Assembly: GCA_964538065.1 (NCBI GenBank)
Contig: CAZIDG010000008.1
Coordinates: forward strand, 22,873 to 86,872
DNA from: G963664225 sp964538065
Lineage (GTDB): Bacteria > Verrucomicrobiota > Verrucomicrobiia > Limisphaerales > UBA1319
Direction of reading: 5' to 3'
Length of the DNA stretch: 64,000 nt
Shown piece after piece: positions 17,262 through 26,082 of this stretch. The translations under genes were made by a program, and so were the position numbers. The notes beneath the pieces were generated by a model. That model saw only the letters and a program-made list of their open reading frames with translations, was not told the origin of the DNA and ran no database searches. How positions within the stretch are numbered: the stretch's first letter is position 1; each line of letters opens with the position of its first letter.

Positions 17262-17309
17262 AGCGAAAATTGGTCTAACTTGAATTGGAGTTACACTCGA
17301 TAAACGAAC

Positions 17310-18005
17310 ATGGATGAAGCTATTCGCAATGTCATGAAAGTTCTCCTTGTTACAGCGTTCCTGCTTGGCGCCATATTTTTTGGTCAGGCTATGGACTTTG
17401 GCTATCAGTTGGCGAAGGCCAGCGATGTCGAGTTGATTCACCAGTTGGGCGAAGGGCCATCGGAGCGACAGGTCGCCATTCTTTATATACTTAATGAGCG
17501 CTATCGGGTTCCTGGTGAACTTATCGTACATGGCAAGGTGCCGTATCAGGAGGCATATCCGTTGGAGAAGCCGTTGGATCCTTTGCTGGTTCCAGCAGTG
17601 TTCCAAGTAGCGAAGGCTGATCCGACCGTGGGTACTCGAATTGCCGCGGTGGACCTCATGGGGGTGTTGCACACCAGAACAAACATCACCGGCCTTTTCG
17701 AAATACTGGTTGCAGACCCCAATACAAAGATACGTTTACTGGCCTGTTCCGCGGTGGTCGAACATTCGAAGAAGTGCCATATGCTGGTCCCTTGCTCAGT
17801 GGTCAATTCGCTCTCTGAATGTCTCGTTCCCACGAACAGTGTTGCCAACCTTCGCACAGCATTAACACATATTGCCGAATTTGGAAGCGCTGTTTCCAAT
17901 TGCGAGCATCAGGTCGAGCTCTTAACAAAGATATCTTCAAAAGAAGTCCGAAAGGAAGCCCGAAAGGCTTTAAGGGCTATCAGGTCGACATCCATGGAGC
18001 AATAG
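17310..18005 (+). CDS. HEAT-like repeat protein with an N-terminal membrane anchor
   Basis: A 231-residue protein of unknown function. Residues about 9-30 are hydrophobic (signal anchor or uncleaved signal). The rest is helical with a repeating pattern reminiscent of HEAT repeats: 'LVPAVFQVAKADPTVGTRIA' ... 'LFEILVADPNTKIRLLACSA' ... 'LLTKISSKEVRKEARKALRA'. It begins about 50 bp after the second Rhs remnant, in the place an immunity gene holds in Rhs tip cassettes, and HEAT-like proteins do occur among immunity proteins. No Shine-Dalgarno is obvious before the ATG at 17310, and an internal ATG at 17334 is possible. The function is unassigned. Confidence 0.6.
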   Translation: MDEAIRNVMKVLLVTAFLLGAIFFGQAMDFGYQLAKASDVELIHQLGEGPSERQVAILYILNERYRVPGELIVHGKVPYQEAYPLEKPLDPLLVPAVFQVAKADPTVGTRIAAVDLMGVLHTRTNITGLFEILVADPNTKIRLLACSAVVEHSKKCHMLVPCSVVNSLSECLVPTNSVANLRTALTHIAEFGSAVSNCEHQVELLTKISSKEVRKEARKALRAIRSTSMEQ

Positions 18006-18130
18006 ACCGCCATGCCTGGACGATAATCCGCAAGCCCTGTTGTTTTGCCATATCCACTTTTTTGGAGGCAGGTCACCGCGCCTGTGCTTCTTTCATAACG
18101 TGGGCTCTTGCTTTCAAAATCACAGGATTG

Positions 18131-18139
18131 TGCTATAAT
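18131..18139 (+). promoter_or_regulatory. extended -10 promoter of the CDGSH gene
   Basis: TGCTATAAT is a perfect extended -10 element (TGn plus TATAAT). A weak TTGCTT lies 20 bp upstream, which is too far for a good -35, as is common for extended -10 promoters. The start would be near 18146, giving a leader of about 25 nt with AAGGAT before the ATG at 18172. Confidence 0.55.
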
Positions 18140-18171
18140 ATAACCCAATTGGATGACATAAGGATTATGAT

Positions 18172-18411
18172 ATGACTGAACCCGTAATATTTCAGAAATC
18201 TCCCATTGTGCAGGATGCCGATACCGGCACGTATTGGTGGTGTGCATGCGGTCGATCCGGGAAACAGCCTTTCTGTGATGGCTCCCACAAGGGAACGGGG
18301 CTTGCACCTCTTGAGGTCAATATTCCCACCCGCAAGAAGGTGGCCTGGTGTGCCTGCAAGAAAACCAAGACGCCCCCCTTCTGCGACGGCACGCATAAGA
18401 GCCTTCCGTGA
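18172..18411 (+). CDS. double CDGSH iron-sulfur protein
   Basis: A 79-residue protein made of two CDGSH-type zinc-finger-like motifs, 'CACGRSGKQPFCDGSH' and 'CACKKTKTPPFCDGTH'. Each supplies three Cys and one His for a [2Fe-2S] cluster of the mitoNEET family. Two motifs in one short chain define the class seen in bacteria and in the MINER2 (CISD3) branch. No transmembrane segment is present, so it should be cytosolic. The role is probably redox or cluster transfer, with no partner adjacent. It stands alone between the HEAT-like gene and the oxidoreductase gene, with its own extended -10 promoter. Confidence 0.92.
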   Translation: MTEPVIFQKSPIVQDADTGTYWWCACGRSGKQPFCDGSHKGTGLAPLEVNIPTRKKVAWCACKKTKTPPFCDGTHKSLP

Positions 18412-18456
18412 TTTTCTGACTTTTCAGAGTGTGGCGGGTGTGCTATCGCATCCGCC

Positions 18457-19890
18457 ATGCTCACCACACATTCGCACCATCAACAGGCGAACCGGCCGTC
18501 GGCTTTGTCTGCGCAGGCGTCGCGACGGCGATTTCTCAAAACCATTGCAGCTTCATGGGCTACGATAGCCATCGTGCCAGGCTCTGTCTTGGGACTGCGC
18601 GGCCAAATCTCCCCCAACAACAGGCTTGCCCTGGCGGGAATTGGGGTGGGGGGCGTGGGATTCAGCCAGCTTCAGGAATGCGAAAAGGCCGGATTCCAGA
18701 TCGTCGCACTCTGTGATGTCGATCATGCCTATGCGAAAAAGGCCTTTGACCGATGGCCCCAGGCCAGGCGCTACCGCGATTTTCGCGAGATGTTCGTGGC
18801 CGAAGGCGACAAGATCGATTGCGTGCATGTCGGTACGCCCGACCATACCCATGCGTTGATCACCTTGGCTGCCTTGCGGCACAAAAAGCACGTCTGCTGT
18901 GTCAAGCCGCTCACCCGCACCCTGCACGAGGCCCGTCTGGTGGTGGACGCTGCCCGCAAAGCGGGTGTGAAGACCCAGGTCACCGCGGCTCCCAATACCA
19001 CCGAGGCGGCCTGCCGCACCTGTGAATATATCCAGGCGGGTGCGATCGGTCAGGTGCGTGAGGTTCACATCTGGTCCAACCGCCCGGTTTGGCCTCAGGG
19101 CATGACCCGTCCGAAGGGCTCGGATGCGGTCCCCGAGAGCCTCGATTGGACACTATGGATGGGGCCTGCGCCGATGCGTCCCTTTCTCGATCACTGGCCG
19201 GAAGGGCATTACGCACTCACCCAGGTGAAGGCTGCCGGCAAGGACGGCCCCTGGTACAAATCCGTCTATCACCCGTTCAATTTCCGGGGTTGGTGGGATT
19301 TCGGGACGGGTGCCCTGGGCGATATGGGGTGTCACCATTTCAACACCCCTTTCCGGGCGCTCAAGCTCAGCCACCCCAAATATGTCCAGGCCACCGCCAC
19401 CAGAGTGTTCGAGGAAACCGCTCCCCTGGCTTCGGTGGTCGGATATGATTTTGAGGCCCGCGATGGCATGCCGCCCGTGCGGCTCATCTGGTACGACGGC
19501 GGCTTGAAGCCGCCTGCTCCGCGTGCCTGTGGTCAGGAGCCGTTGCCCGAGGAAGGCGTGCTCTACGTCGGGGAGTTGGGCACGATGCTGGGGCACGAAA
19601 TCCTGGATGAACAACTGGCTCTCAAGGCCAGGACCATCCCTCGCACCTTACCGCGTCGTGGCGGCACCTGGGCGGAATGGATGGAGGCGTGCAAGGGCGG
19701 GGAGCCTGCCGGTTGCCATTTCGAATGGGCCGGTTTGCTGACCGAATCCGTGCTTCTGGGCAACATCGCCATCCGGGCAGGGAAACGCCTCGAGTGGAAT
19801 GCTGAGGAGCGTCGTTTTGCCAATTCCGATTTTGCCAACCAGCTTGTGGAAGAGAAATGCCACAATGGGTGGTCCTATGACACGATCTGA
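18457..19890 (+). CDS. Tat-exported Gfo/Idh/MocA family oxidoreductase
   Basis: A 477-residue protein. The N-terminus has a twin-arginine signal ('SRRRFLK' at 22-28 with a following hydrophobic stretch), so it is exported folded with its nucleotide. The Rossmann domain begins 'LALAGIGVGGVGFSQL'. The segment that is usually 'EKP' reads 'CCVKPLTRTLHEAR', so the conserved Glu is Val while the catalytic-position Lys is kept. The C-terminal domain contains 'GALGDMGCHHFNTPFRAL', typical of secreted verrucomicrobial and planctomycete members. Members act on sugars or polyols with NAD(P). The substrate is unknown. It ends before a shared terminator with the convergent pfp gene. Confidence 0.88.
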   Translation: MLTTHSHHQQANRPSALSAQASRRRFLKTIAASWATIAIVPGSVLGLRGQISPNNRLALAGIGVGGVGFSQLQECEKAGFQIVALCDVDHAYAKKAFDRWPQARRYRDFREMFVAEGDKIDCVHVGTPDHTHALITLAALRHKKHVCCVKPLTRTLHEARLVVDAARKAGVKTQVTAAPNTTEAACRTCEYIQAGAIGQVREVHIWSNRPVWPQGMTRPKGSDAVPESLDWTLWMGPAPMRPFLDHWPEGHYALTQVKAAGKDGPWYKSVYHPFNFRGWWDFGTGALGDMGCHHFNTPFRALKLSHPKYVQATATRVFEETAPLASVVGYDFEARDGMPPVRLIWYDGGLKPPAPRACGQEPLPEEGVLYVGELGTMLGHEILDEQLALKARTIPRTLPRRGGTWAEWMEACKGGEPAGCHFEWAGLLTESVLLGNIAIRAGKRLEWNAEERRFANSDFANQLVEEKCHNGWSYDTI

Positions 19891-19900
19891 TGCAACAAAA

Positions 19901-19924
19901 AAGGCGCCCGTTGCCGGGCGCCTT
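19901..19924. terminator. bidirectional intrinsic terminator
   Basis: A 10-bp perfect stem (AAGGCGCCCG / CGGGCGCCTT) with a TTGC loop, preceded by an A-run (19895-19902) and followed by TTT. It serves the convergent oxidoreductase and phosphofructokinase genes. The U-tract is better on the minus strand. Confidence 0.85.
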
Positions 19925-19940
19925 TGAAAGTACTCTCCAT

Positions 19941-21209
19941 TTAGCGGGGAGGCAGCTTCTTTTCCAGACGGCTCTTTTCGAGCACGGCGAACTTGGGCAC
20001 TCCACCGTCCATGGGGACCTTGACCTCGCCTTCGATCAGCGGACGGGCATATTCCACGAATTTTTCATTCGGCAGCATGCCATCTTCGGTGATCCAATCG
20101 CGGGGGATGAAATGCTCGACGTTGGCGATCTCCGCCAGGTCGTGCAGATCCGTGGTCCACTGGTAGGGATTGCTTTGCTTGCGCACGATCTTCACCATGA
20201 CACCGCTCTTGCCGGAGATGGCGGCGCGCACTGCGGTTTCGCCACAGGCAGCGGCTTCGGCGATATCCGTCGCGCTCGAACAATGCGAGGCGGCGCGCTG
20301 GGCATAACCCAGTTTCACCGTGCGGGTCTTGGTGTTCAATTTGCCCTGGACGATCTCAGCCAGACGATCAGCGGCGCCGGAAAGCACCGGATGCCCGAAG
20401 GAGTCCAGGCGGGTCTTGTCCGCGCCGATTTCCTCACCGGCGGCGTTTTTCAAGCCTTCGCCCACGACAACCACGCAATACTTAAGGGCCGCCACGGTTT
20501 CCTTCACCTTGGCCAGGAAGGCCGCTTCGTCAAAAGGAACTTCAGGCAGCAAAACAATGTGCGGCGCGTCTGTGGGCTGGCGCTTGGCAAGCACGGTGCC
20601 CGCCGCGATCCACCCTGCCGCCCGGCCCATGACTTCCACGATGCAGCAGGAGCCGTCATCGGTGGCCATGCTGGCAACGTCGGTGGCCACTTCCATGACG
20701 GTGGTGGCGTTGTATTTGATCACCGAACCGTAACCGGGGCAGTGGTCGGTATGGGGAAGGTCATTGTCAATGGTCTTGGGAACGCCGATCACCCGCAAGG
20801 CATAGCCGCGTTTCTCAGCTTCCAAATGGATCTTGTGGGAGGTGTCCTGGGAGTCATTGCCACCCGCATAGAAGAAGAAACGGATGTTGTGGGCTTCAAA
20901 CACCTGGAACAGCCGGTCCATATCCTTGGCCGCGGCCTCGGGGTTCTTTTTGAAATCAACCTTGTAGCGGCAGGTGCCCAGAGCGGCGCCTGGAGTATGC
21001 TTCATGCTCTCAATGGCCTTGGCTTTCTCTTCGTTAAGGTCAATCAGTTCCTCGTTCAGGATGCCGAGGATGCCATTCAGCCCGCCATAGATTTCCTCAA
21101 TGCTCTCATGCCGCCCAGCCTCTTGAATGACGCCGGCAACGCTTGCGTTGATTGCGGCGGTCGGTCCACCCGATTGGGCAACCAGTAGGTTTCCAGTAAA
21201 TTCGGCCAT
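19941..21209 (-). CDS. pfp: diphosphate-dependent phosphofructokinase (PFK family)
   Basis: A 422-residue enzyme phosphorylating fructose 6-phosphate. The two specificity positions point to PPi rather than ATP: the loop normally GGDGS reads 'GGNDS' (116-120, Asp in place of Gly) and the second site is 'PKTIDND' (144-150, with Lys). The active-site region 'VEVMGRAAGWIA' and the sugar-phosphate segment 'LGYAQRAASHCSS' are present. The N-terminus 'NLLVAQSGGPTAAINAS' is the long bacterial PPi-PFK type. A reversible PPi enzyme would serve both glycolysis and gluconeogenesis. The start 'MAEFTGNLL' is conserved in form. The donor assignment is from residues and untested. Confidence 0.9.
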   Translation of the reverse strand: MAEFTGNLLVAQSGGPTAAINASVAGVIQEAGRHESIEEIYGGLNGILGILNEELIDLNEEKAKAIESMKHTPGAALGTCRYKVDFKKNPEAAAKDMDRLFQVFEAHNIRFFFYAGGNDSQDTSHKIHLEAEKRGYALRVIGVPKTIDNDLPHTDHCPGYGSVIKYNATTVMEVATDVASMATDDGSCCIVEVMGRAAGWIAAGTVLAKRQPTDAPHIVLLPEVPFDEAAFLAKVKETVAALKYCVVVVGEGLKNAAGEEIGADKTRLDSFGHPVLSGAADRLAEIVQGKLNTKTRTVKLGYAQRAASHCSSATDIAEAAACGETAVRAAISGKSGVMVKIVRKQSNPYQWTTDLHDLAEIANVEHFIPRDWITEDGMLPNEKFVEYARPLIEGEVKVPMDGGVPKFAVLEKSRLEKKLPPR

Positions 21210-21536
21210 AGTTAATGTTCAAGTTAAATCCGGACGCCCTGCCACCCGACTGTATTTCCAGGACAACGCATCTCGGTATCATTTCAATCTGTTACACCTT
21301 GCCAATCCATACAGGGAGTGTCAAAGCGGAATTCTTGTTGATTTGGCGGATTGATGGTTAATACCATCATGGCAGCCTTGAATCAGGGGCTTTAGCCAGT
21401 GAAATACACCCGGCAAAAGTCCCTCTATTGGCGCGCGAAGTATTCCACTCCCCCTGCCAATCCGGCACCTGATCCCTTCAATGGAACAAGGTGCCCGGCT
21501 GCGGTCTTGCCGCCGCTTCATGTAAACGAACCCAGC
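21210..21536. other. intergenic region upstream of pfp
   Basis: 327 bp with no gene. The only structure seen is a short perfect inverted repeat TGATGGT-TAAT-ACCATCA (21352-21369), possibly an operator about 145 bp before pfp. A TTGACA on the minus strand lacks a well-spaced -10. Confidence 0.35.
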
Positions 21537-23054
21537 TTATACCCAATGCGGAACTGTTTCAATGGAAGGAATGCATTCTTCTGCCAGCTCCATTCCATCG
21601 GCTGATGCCGGTGTAGCGTCGGAGATTATTGGTGACGAAGGATTTCTGAAGTCGATTCCCGCCATGTCCGTGTAATGACAAAAAACATCCGTGTTCTGGA
21701 TATGGCCGCGGAAAAGCTCGGCTCCCGGCCCAATGGCCGTCAGAGGCACAAAATCGGCGGTATGATTGCCTGATGTCCAGCCTATCCCCGTGTAGTTGGC
21801 CAGAAGCTGGCCCATTTGCTGGGAGGTGGAATTCATCGAATCGAACAGCGTCTGGCCTTTCTTTTCGTAAAACGAAGCCAAAAGCGCCGCCCGCTTGTCT
21901 GATACCTTGATTTCCATGGTTTCGGCCAAGGCGGCTTGGATGATCGCGGGGGTGGGGGTGTCCCCCAGTTTCTTGGACAGTTCGGAGAACGATGTTTTGA
22001 CCTTGGCCAGGTTGGCGAACAAGGCGCCGCTTTCCTTGTAATTGGAGCCCATGCCGTTAAGGCCCAGATTGGCCGTTCCATGGTCCACCGTGACCACGAC
22101 CAGGGTATCTGGATTCTTCTTTTGGTAATTCAGACACACTTCAACGGCTTCATCGAAGGCGATGAGATCACGCAATGCTGCGGCGGCATCGTTGGCATGC
22201 GCACCGTGGTCCACCCGCCCTCCTTCGATTTGAAGAATAAAATGCTCGGATCGGCCCAAATGCGTCAAGGCATGCTGGGCCATGATGGCCAGAGGCGGCA
22301 CATTCTTGCGGTCGGTTGCGTTTTGAAGATGGTCTACTGTAAAGGGCAGGTGATAGGGGGCGAATACACCGAGCCATTTGTTTGAGAGGCTCGCAGCCTC
22401 CAATTCGGCAGCATTCTCGCACACTGTGTAGCCATGGTTGCGGTACTCTTGAAGGAGGTCCTGCTTGTCTTTGCGGTGCTGGGCCTTGAAATACCGGGCA
22501 CCCCCTCCGAGCAATACGTCAATGTTACTCTTAAGATATTGCGCAGCAATGCTTTCAGCGTCTTCACGTTTGGGGCATCGGGTCGAAAAACCGGCAGGTG
22601 TTGCGTGGGTGATTTCGGTCGTGGTTACCAAACCGCGTTTCCATCCTGCGTCCTTAAACAGGTCGTACAGAGGGGTTAATTCCTTGCCGGTGGGCAGAAC
22701 ATTAAGGGTTCCATTGACAACCCGGGATCCTGATCCCCAGCTCGACGATGCTGCCGCAGAATCCGTTACGGGGGAATTGAGCGAGCGCATGTTCATGAGC
22801 GCTATGGTAGCTTCAGGATGCTGGGTCAGCTGAAGCCATGTCAGACCGCGACCACGCAGAACACGGGAGAGATAATCACCGCATGTTATTGTGCCCCAGC
22901 TTGTTCCGTCGCTCACCAAATGGATGATGCGCTGAGGGGTGGTTTTGGATTTTGAAACCGGTTTGTCTTGAGCCCAGGAAAGGGCTGGGATGCCCAAGGC
23001 TGAGGCGGTGAGCCATCCCGTACTGCATAAAAAATTGCGTCGACTTACTGACAT
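21537..23054 (-). CDS. Tat-exported alkaline phosphatase (PhoA superfamily)
   Basis: A 505-residue periplasmic phosphomonoesterase. The N-terminal 'VSRRNFLCSTG' is a twin-arginine signal with cleavage near 'SWAQD'. The catalytic serine is Ser99 in 'PVTDSAAASSSWGSG'. Metal ligands are seen in 'IIHLVSDGTSWG' (Asp49), 'LQIEGGRVDHGAHAND', 'VVVTVDHGTANLG' and 'GWTSGNHTADFVPL'. It would release phosphate from organic esters with Zn/Mg. It is transcribed in the same direction as the upstream amidohydrolase/YdjM pair, 91 bp away, and its own promoter is not evident. Family assignment is secure, with specificity not determinable. Confidence 0.92.
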   Translation of the reverse strand: MSVSRRNFLCSTGWLTASALGIPALSWAQDKPVSKSKTTPQRIIHLVSDGTSWGTITCGDYLSRVLRGRGLTWLQLTQHPEATIALMNMRSLNSPVTDSAAASSSWGSGSRVVNGTLNVLPTGKELTPLYDLFKDAGWKRGLVTTTEITHATPAGFSTRCPKREDAESIAAQYLKSNIDVLLGGGARYFKAQHRKDKQDLLQEYRNHGYTVCENAAELEAASLSNKWLGVFAPYHLPFTVDHLQNATDRKNVPPLAIMAQHALTHLGRSEHFILQIEGGRVDHGAHANDAAAALRDLIAFDEAVEVCLNYQKKNPDTLVVVTVDHGTANLGLNGMGSNYKESGALFANLAKVKTSFSELSKKLGDTPTPAIIQAALAETMEIKVSDKRAALLASFYEKKGQTLFDSMNSTSQQMGQLLANYTGIGWTSGNHTADFVPLTAIGPGAELFRGHIQNTDVFCHYTDMAGIDFRNPSSPIISDATPASADGMELAEECIPSIETVPHWV

Positions 23055-23145
23055 ATGTCCAGATTAGACGATGCACAAAGGCCCTGCAAATGGAGTTTTT
23101 GTAACTTTTTGATGACAATTTTGTGAACTGGACGGCTGTGGTCAT

Positions 23146-23724
23146 TCATTGACATGGTTTTATGAACCTCAATTCCCCAAAGGCTTTCAACATCCGTTGA
23201 TCCCATCGAGTGCTGACCATTTCCATGGGCGAACAGCGTTGTCTTCTCGCTATACTGACTATTAGGAGAAGAAGTGCCAGGGTGATGAGGATGTTCTGCC
23301 ATCCATCCAGCGGCCATTGGTTTTTCCAGTACAAAGTCCATCGATGAGAGAAAGGTGCAAGGTAATGGATGGGCCAAAGATCGGTCGGTGTGGGGCCGCG
23401 AGCACCCAAAAAGTCCGCGAGAAGGTGCAAATGGACTATGAGACAAACCCACAGGGCTGTCCGTGTCTTGTCTTTGGCTAAAAAGACGGCGGCCATGCAC
23501 AGGAGCACCACACCAAAACAGCCATGAAGCAACAGGTGGTGGAAACGGCCATAAAAATCCGTTTCAGGCCTGCTCAAAACGACATTGGCCAAATCAATAC
23601 CCAGCCCCAAACCATCCAAGTCGGGCAAAATGCCGGCCCATGCAATGATCTTTCGATCCCGGTCGTTTTTGGCCACAGCCTGGGCCACGCACCAGCTTGC
23701 CAGCAGGTGGGTTGTGGGGCTCAT
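23146..23724 (-). CDS. YdjM-like membrane-bound metal-dependent hydrolase
   Basis: A 192-residue membrane protein starting 'MSPTTHLLASWCVAQAV', the standard opening of the YdjM/LexA-binding-type family, with conserved 'IAWAGILPDLDGLG' and 'YGRFHHLLLHGCFGV' plus 'VHLHLLADFLGARGP'. The spaced His/Asp residues suggest metal binding in or near the membrane. The start at 23724 gives a 4-bp overlap (ATGA) with the upstream amidohydrolase stop, and the longer frame would overlap that gene by 120 bp. The C-terminus after 'LLLLIVSIARRQR' is polar. The molecular role of this family is not settled. Confidence 0.8.
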   Translation of the reverse strand: MSPTTHLLASWCVAQAVAKNDRDRKIIAWAGILPDLDGLGLGIDLANVVLSRPETDFYGRFHHLLLHGCFGVVLLCMAAVFLAKDKTRTALWVCLIVHLHLLADFLGARGPTPTDLWPIHYLAPFSHRWTLYWKNQWPLDGWQNILITLALLLLIVSIARRQRCSPMEMVSTRWDQRMLKAFGELRFIKPCQ

Positions 23725-25496
23725 TCTGCAAATTCCAGAATCCCAAATCGTTGTGGAACATGGAAGGATCCCTGCAACGAAGGATTCCAGGTGAGATAGG
23801 CCTTGTTGGCATAATCGCACCTGAAGAAATTGATCCGCCAATGCGTGCCCACCTTGGGTTGGGCCGCCTCCCAGGCCTTGAGGGGTATCCGCATCTCACA
23901 GGTCCAGGTCTTGGTGCGTTGGTTCACCCGGACCGCCGTTTCAAAACCGCTTGACCAGGCAAAATCGCGCTGGGGCAGGTGGGTGATCATCAAGTCCAGT
24001 TTTTCGTTGGTGGGTGCCACCTGGAATTCTCCATAATGAAGGATATCCTTGTCATCGGCGCCAATGAATGCCTCGGCCACATCACGATTCCATAGGCTCA
24101 CCCCCTTCTGGTTCAAATTATAGCGTTCGCCTTGATTATGAGTGAGTTGAAACGTGGTAAGTTGGGTGAAGGGGCATGCATATCCAAGGTACAAATATTG
24201 ATCCGACCACAGAACGCGCACCGAGGTCGAAATGGCCGCCAGCACCTTTCCGTCGGCTGTGGCCCGCTCAAGTTGGATGGGAGTGGCGGTTTGCCAGACA
24301 GTATCATTCAACTCGCCATCCAGGGCAAAATCCTGGCTGATGTGCCGTGCTTGGACGATGGGTGTGGGAAGTGAACGAGCCAGGAGTCGGCGGGCGTTAT
24401 CGAAATAGATTTTCCGAAGGACTGACGAGGGCAGATCGATGCTGCAAATGCGCCAATTGCCCTGGATGGGAGTCATGTGTTCCCAATTCCGGTCGCTTGT
24501 TTCGAGCCAGCGCCATTCCTTGAGATAAAACACCTCGGCATCAGCATCCGTGGGGGCAGGCTCGTTGCCACTGGAACCCAGGATTAACCGGTCATAGACC
24601 ATGAAATCCGTTCCAAATAAAATCCGATCCTGGTGTTTCAAAAAGAACCGATGGACGGTTTCATGATTGTGGCGACCCAATTCCGGGATGCGGGCTGCCA
24701 GGTCCACCATCATGTTGGGATATCGCGACAAGGCAGCGTCCACCCATTCCAATTCCTCGGCATTATTGCCGAAATGGACGGCCACGAAGGTGGTTTTGGG
24801 ATGACGCTCGATCACACGGTTGAGTGCTTCCAGCAAATCCTTCCAGGCTGGATACTTTTTGGAATCTCCAAACCACCAACCGCGGTGGTCCTTGAGCTCC
24901 GCCCATCGCTCATTCTTCTCATCATACGGCTGCCAAAATGCCTTGGGATCAGCAACATGGATGGATACCGGCATGCCCAGTTCACCACACTTATCCCACA
25001 TGGCGTCCAATTTGGGATCATCGATGCGAATCAGTTTGTTCTGACCATCACGCAGGTATAAACCGAGGCGCTTGAATTCCTTGAAACCCGCTGCACCCAA
25101 TCGGTGGCCTTCCTCGATTTGCCGTGCGGCCTTTTCAGAAAAATCGGGTTGATCCCAACCGGAGTAATCGAGCGTCATATAATGGAGGATGCGGCCCGGA
25201 TACAGGGCATCTGCCAATGCCTTGTTACGTTCAAATTCAGAGGGAGCGCCATTGGGACCTGGAGTGACCGTGCCTGTTCCCAGATTCACAGCCATTCCAA
25301 TGCCCGCGGCATCCATGATTTTGATCGCCCGAGCCAGGTGCTGTGTCGAGAAATCCAGGTGCTGGTGCATGTCGATAGTCCGATGCTCCGATCGCCAGGA
25401 TTGAGCCAGCTCACGTGTGACGGCAGGCGGTTCGCCAGCGTTGGTCATCAGGACGAATCCCGTAATTACCGCCGATAATAAAAGCATCTCTTTCAT
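23721..25496 (-). CDS. secreted amidohydrolase (TIM barrel) with a CBM9-like C-terminal domain
   Basis: A 591-residue exported protein (signal peptide to about residue 21). The amidohydrolase-2 barrel spans about 38-370: metal site 'TIDMHQHLDFS' (His44, His46), 'GMPVSIHVADP', 'TTFVAVHFGNNAEEL' and 'ILFGTDFMV' with the catalytic Asp. Residues about 385-590 look like a family-9 carbohydrate-binding or DOMON-type module ('DGELNDTVWQTATPI', 'DVAEAFIGADDKD', 'WTCEMRIPLKAWE'). Combining the two suggests a hydrolase or decarboxylase tethered to glycan. It is the first gene of a pair with the YdjM-like protein (4-bp overlap) and starts 4 bp after a membrane-protein gene, so transcription probably begins further upstream. 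The substrate is unknown. Confidence 0.85.
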   Translation of the reverse strand: MKEMLLLSAVITGFVLMTNAGEPPAVTRELAQSWRSEHRTIDMHQHLDFSTQHLARAIKIMDAAGIGMAVNLGTGTVTPGPNGAPSEFERNKALADALYPGRILHYMTLDYSGWDQPDFSEKAARQIEEGHRLGAAGFKEFKRLGLYLRDGQNKLIRIDDPKLDAMWDKCGELGMPVSIHVADPKAFWQPYDEKNERWAELKDHRGWWFGDSKKYPAWKDLLEALNRVIERHPKTTFVAVHFGNNAEELEWVDAALSRYPNMMVDLAARIPELGRHNHETVHRFFLKHQDRILFGTDFMVYDRLILGSSGNEPAPTDADAEVFYLKEWRWLETSDRNWEHMTPIQGNWRICSIDLPSSVLRKIYFDNARRLLARSLPTPIVQARHISQDFALDGELNDTVWQTATPIQLERATADGKVLAAISTSVRVLWSDQYLYLGYACPFTQLTTFQLTHNQGERYNLNQKGVSLWNRDVAEAFIGADDKDILHYGEFQVAPTNEKLDLMITHLPQRDFAWSSGFETAVRVNQRTKTWTCEMRIPLKAWEAAQPKVGTHWRINFFRCDYANKAYLTWNPSLQGSFHVPQRFGILEFAE

Positions 25497-25500
25497 ACTG

Positions 25501-26082
25501 TTATGGTTGGAGTGGTGTAGGTGCGATGGAGGGTATATTCGTTTCCAGTTGGTAAAGCCGCGGGATGATGACTTTCTGGCCGTAATGAAAGGACTCGACC
25601 AGCATGATGAAAAACAGGGTCACGATGATGCCCAACCCTATGGTGGCGCCGACATGTCGCGGCTTGAAGTCCCGCAGGGCAGGGGCGTAGGCAATCAGGC
25701 CAAAAATGGCCGTGAGAACGCCGATGGCATCCAGACTGGCCCTTTGCCAATAGCTGCCTCCCAATCGGACCCACATGCCAAATTCATCGAAGGTCAGTCC
25801 CATACCCACGCCATAGAGCACCGAGGTGATTTTTAGGGATCGTTCCCCTGGATGGGCTAAAAGAAGGTACCCCCCCACAACGCTCAGGAGAAAGATGCCG
25901 TAATTCAAATGATGGATGTGTGTTCCTCCGATATACAAATAGAGATCGGGAATCCGTTTCGACATGATCAGGAACACCACCAGACGAGCCGCAATAAAGG
26001 TCAACAGGAAGGAAAAAAGAATCGTGCGTGCCACCAGTGGATCCACGCGTGTGCCGGACTTTTTGGGCTGCGGCTTGACCAT
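25501..26082 (-). CDS. conserved integral membrane protein, function unknown
   Basis: A 193-residue protein with about five membrane helices (22-43, 60-78, 88-102, 118-135, 143-165). The charged motif 'GGTHIHHLNYGIFLL' near residue 53 and 'GMGLTFDEFGMWVRL' near 100 are the likely conserved core: paired His and Asp/Glu at membrane edges, which could bind a metal. I do not recognise an enzymatic family. It ends 4 bp before the amidohydrolase start, so the three genes 26082-23146 are probably one operon. An ATG at 26082 opens directly into a basic N-terminus (MVKPQPKKS). Confidence 0.7.
   Translation of the reverse strand: MVKPQPKKSGTRVDPLVARTILFSFLLTFIAARLVVFLIMSKRIPDLYLYIGGTHIHHLNYGIFLLSVVGGYLLLAHPGERSLKITSVLYGVGMGLTFDEFGMWVRLGGSYWQRASLDAIGVLTAIFGLIAYAPALRDFKPRHVGATIGLGIIVTLFFIMLVESFHYGQKVIIPRLYQLETNIPSIAPTPLQP

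Noticed and set aside
19890..21188. 432-codon open frame on the plus strand
   Set aside because: Antisense of the phosphofructokinase gene and starting on the oxidoreductase stop; also crosses the bidirectional terminator.
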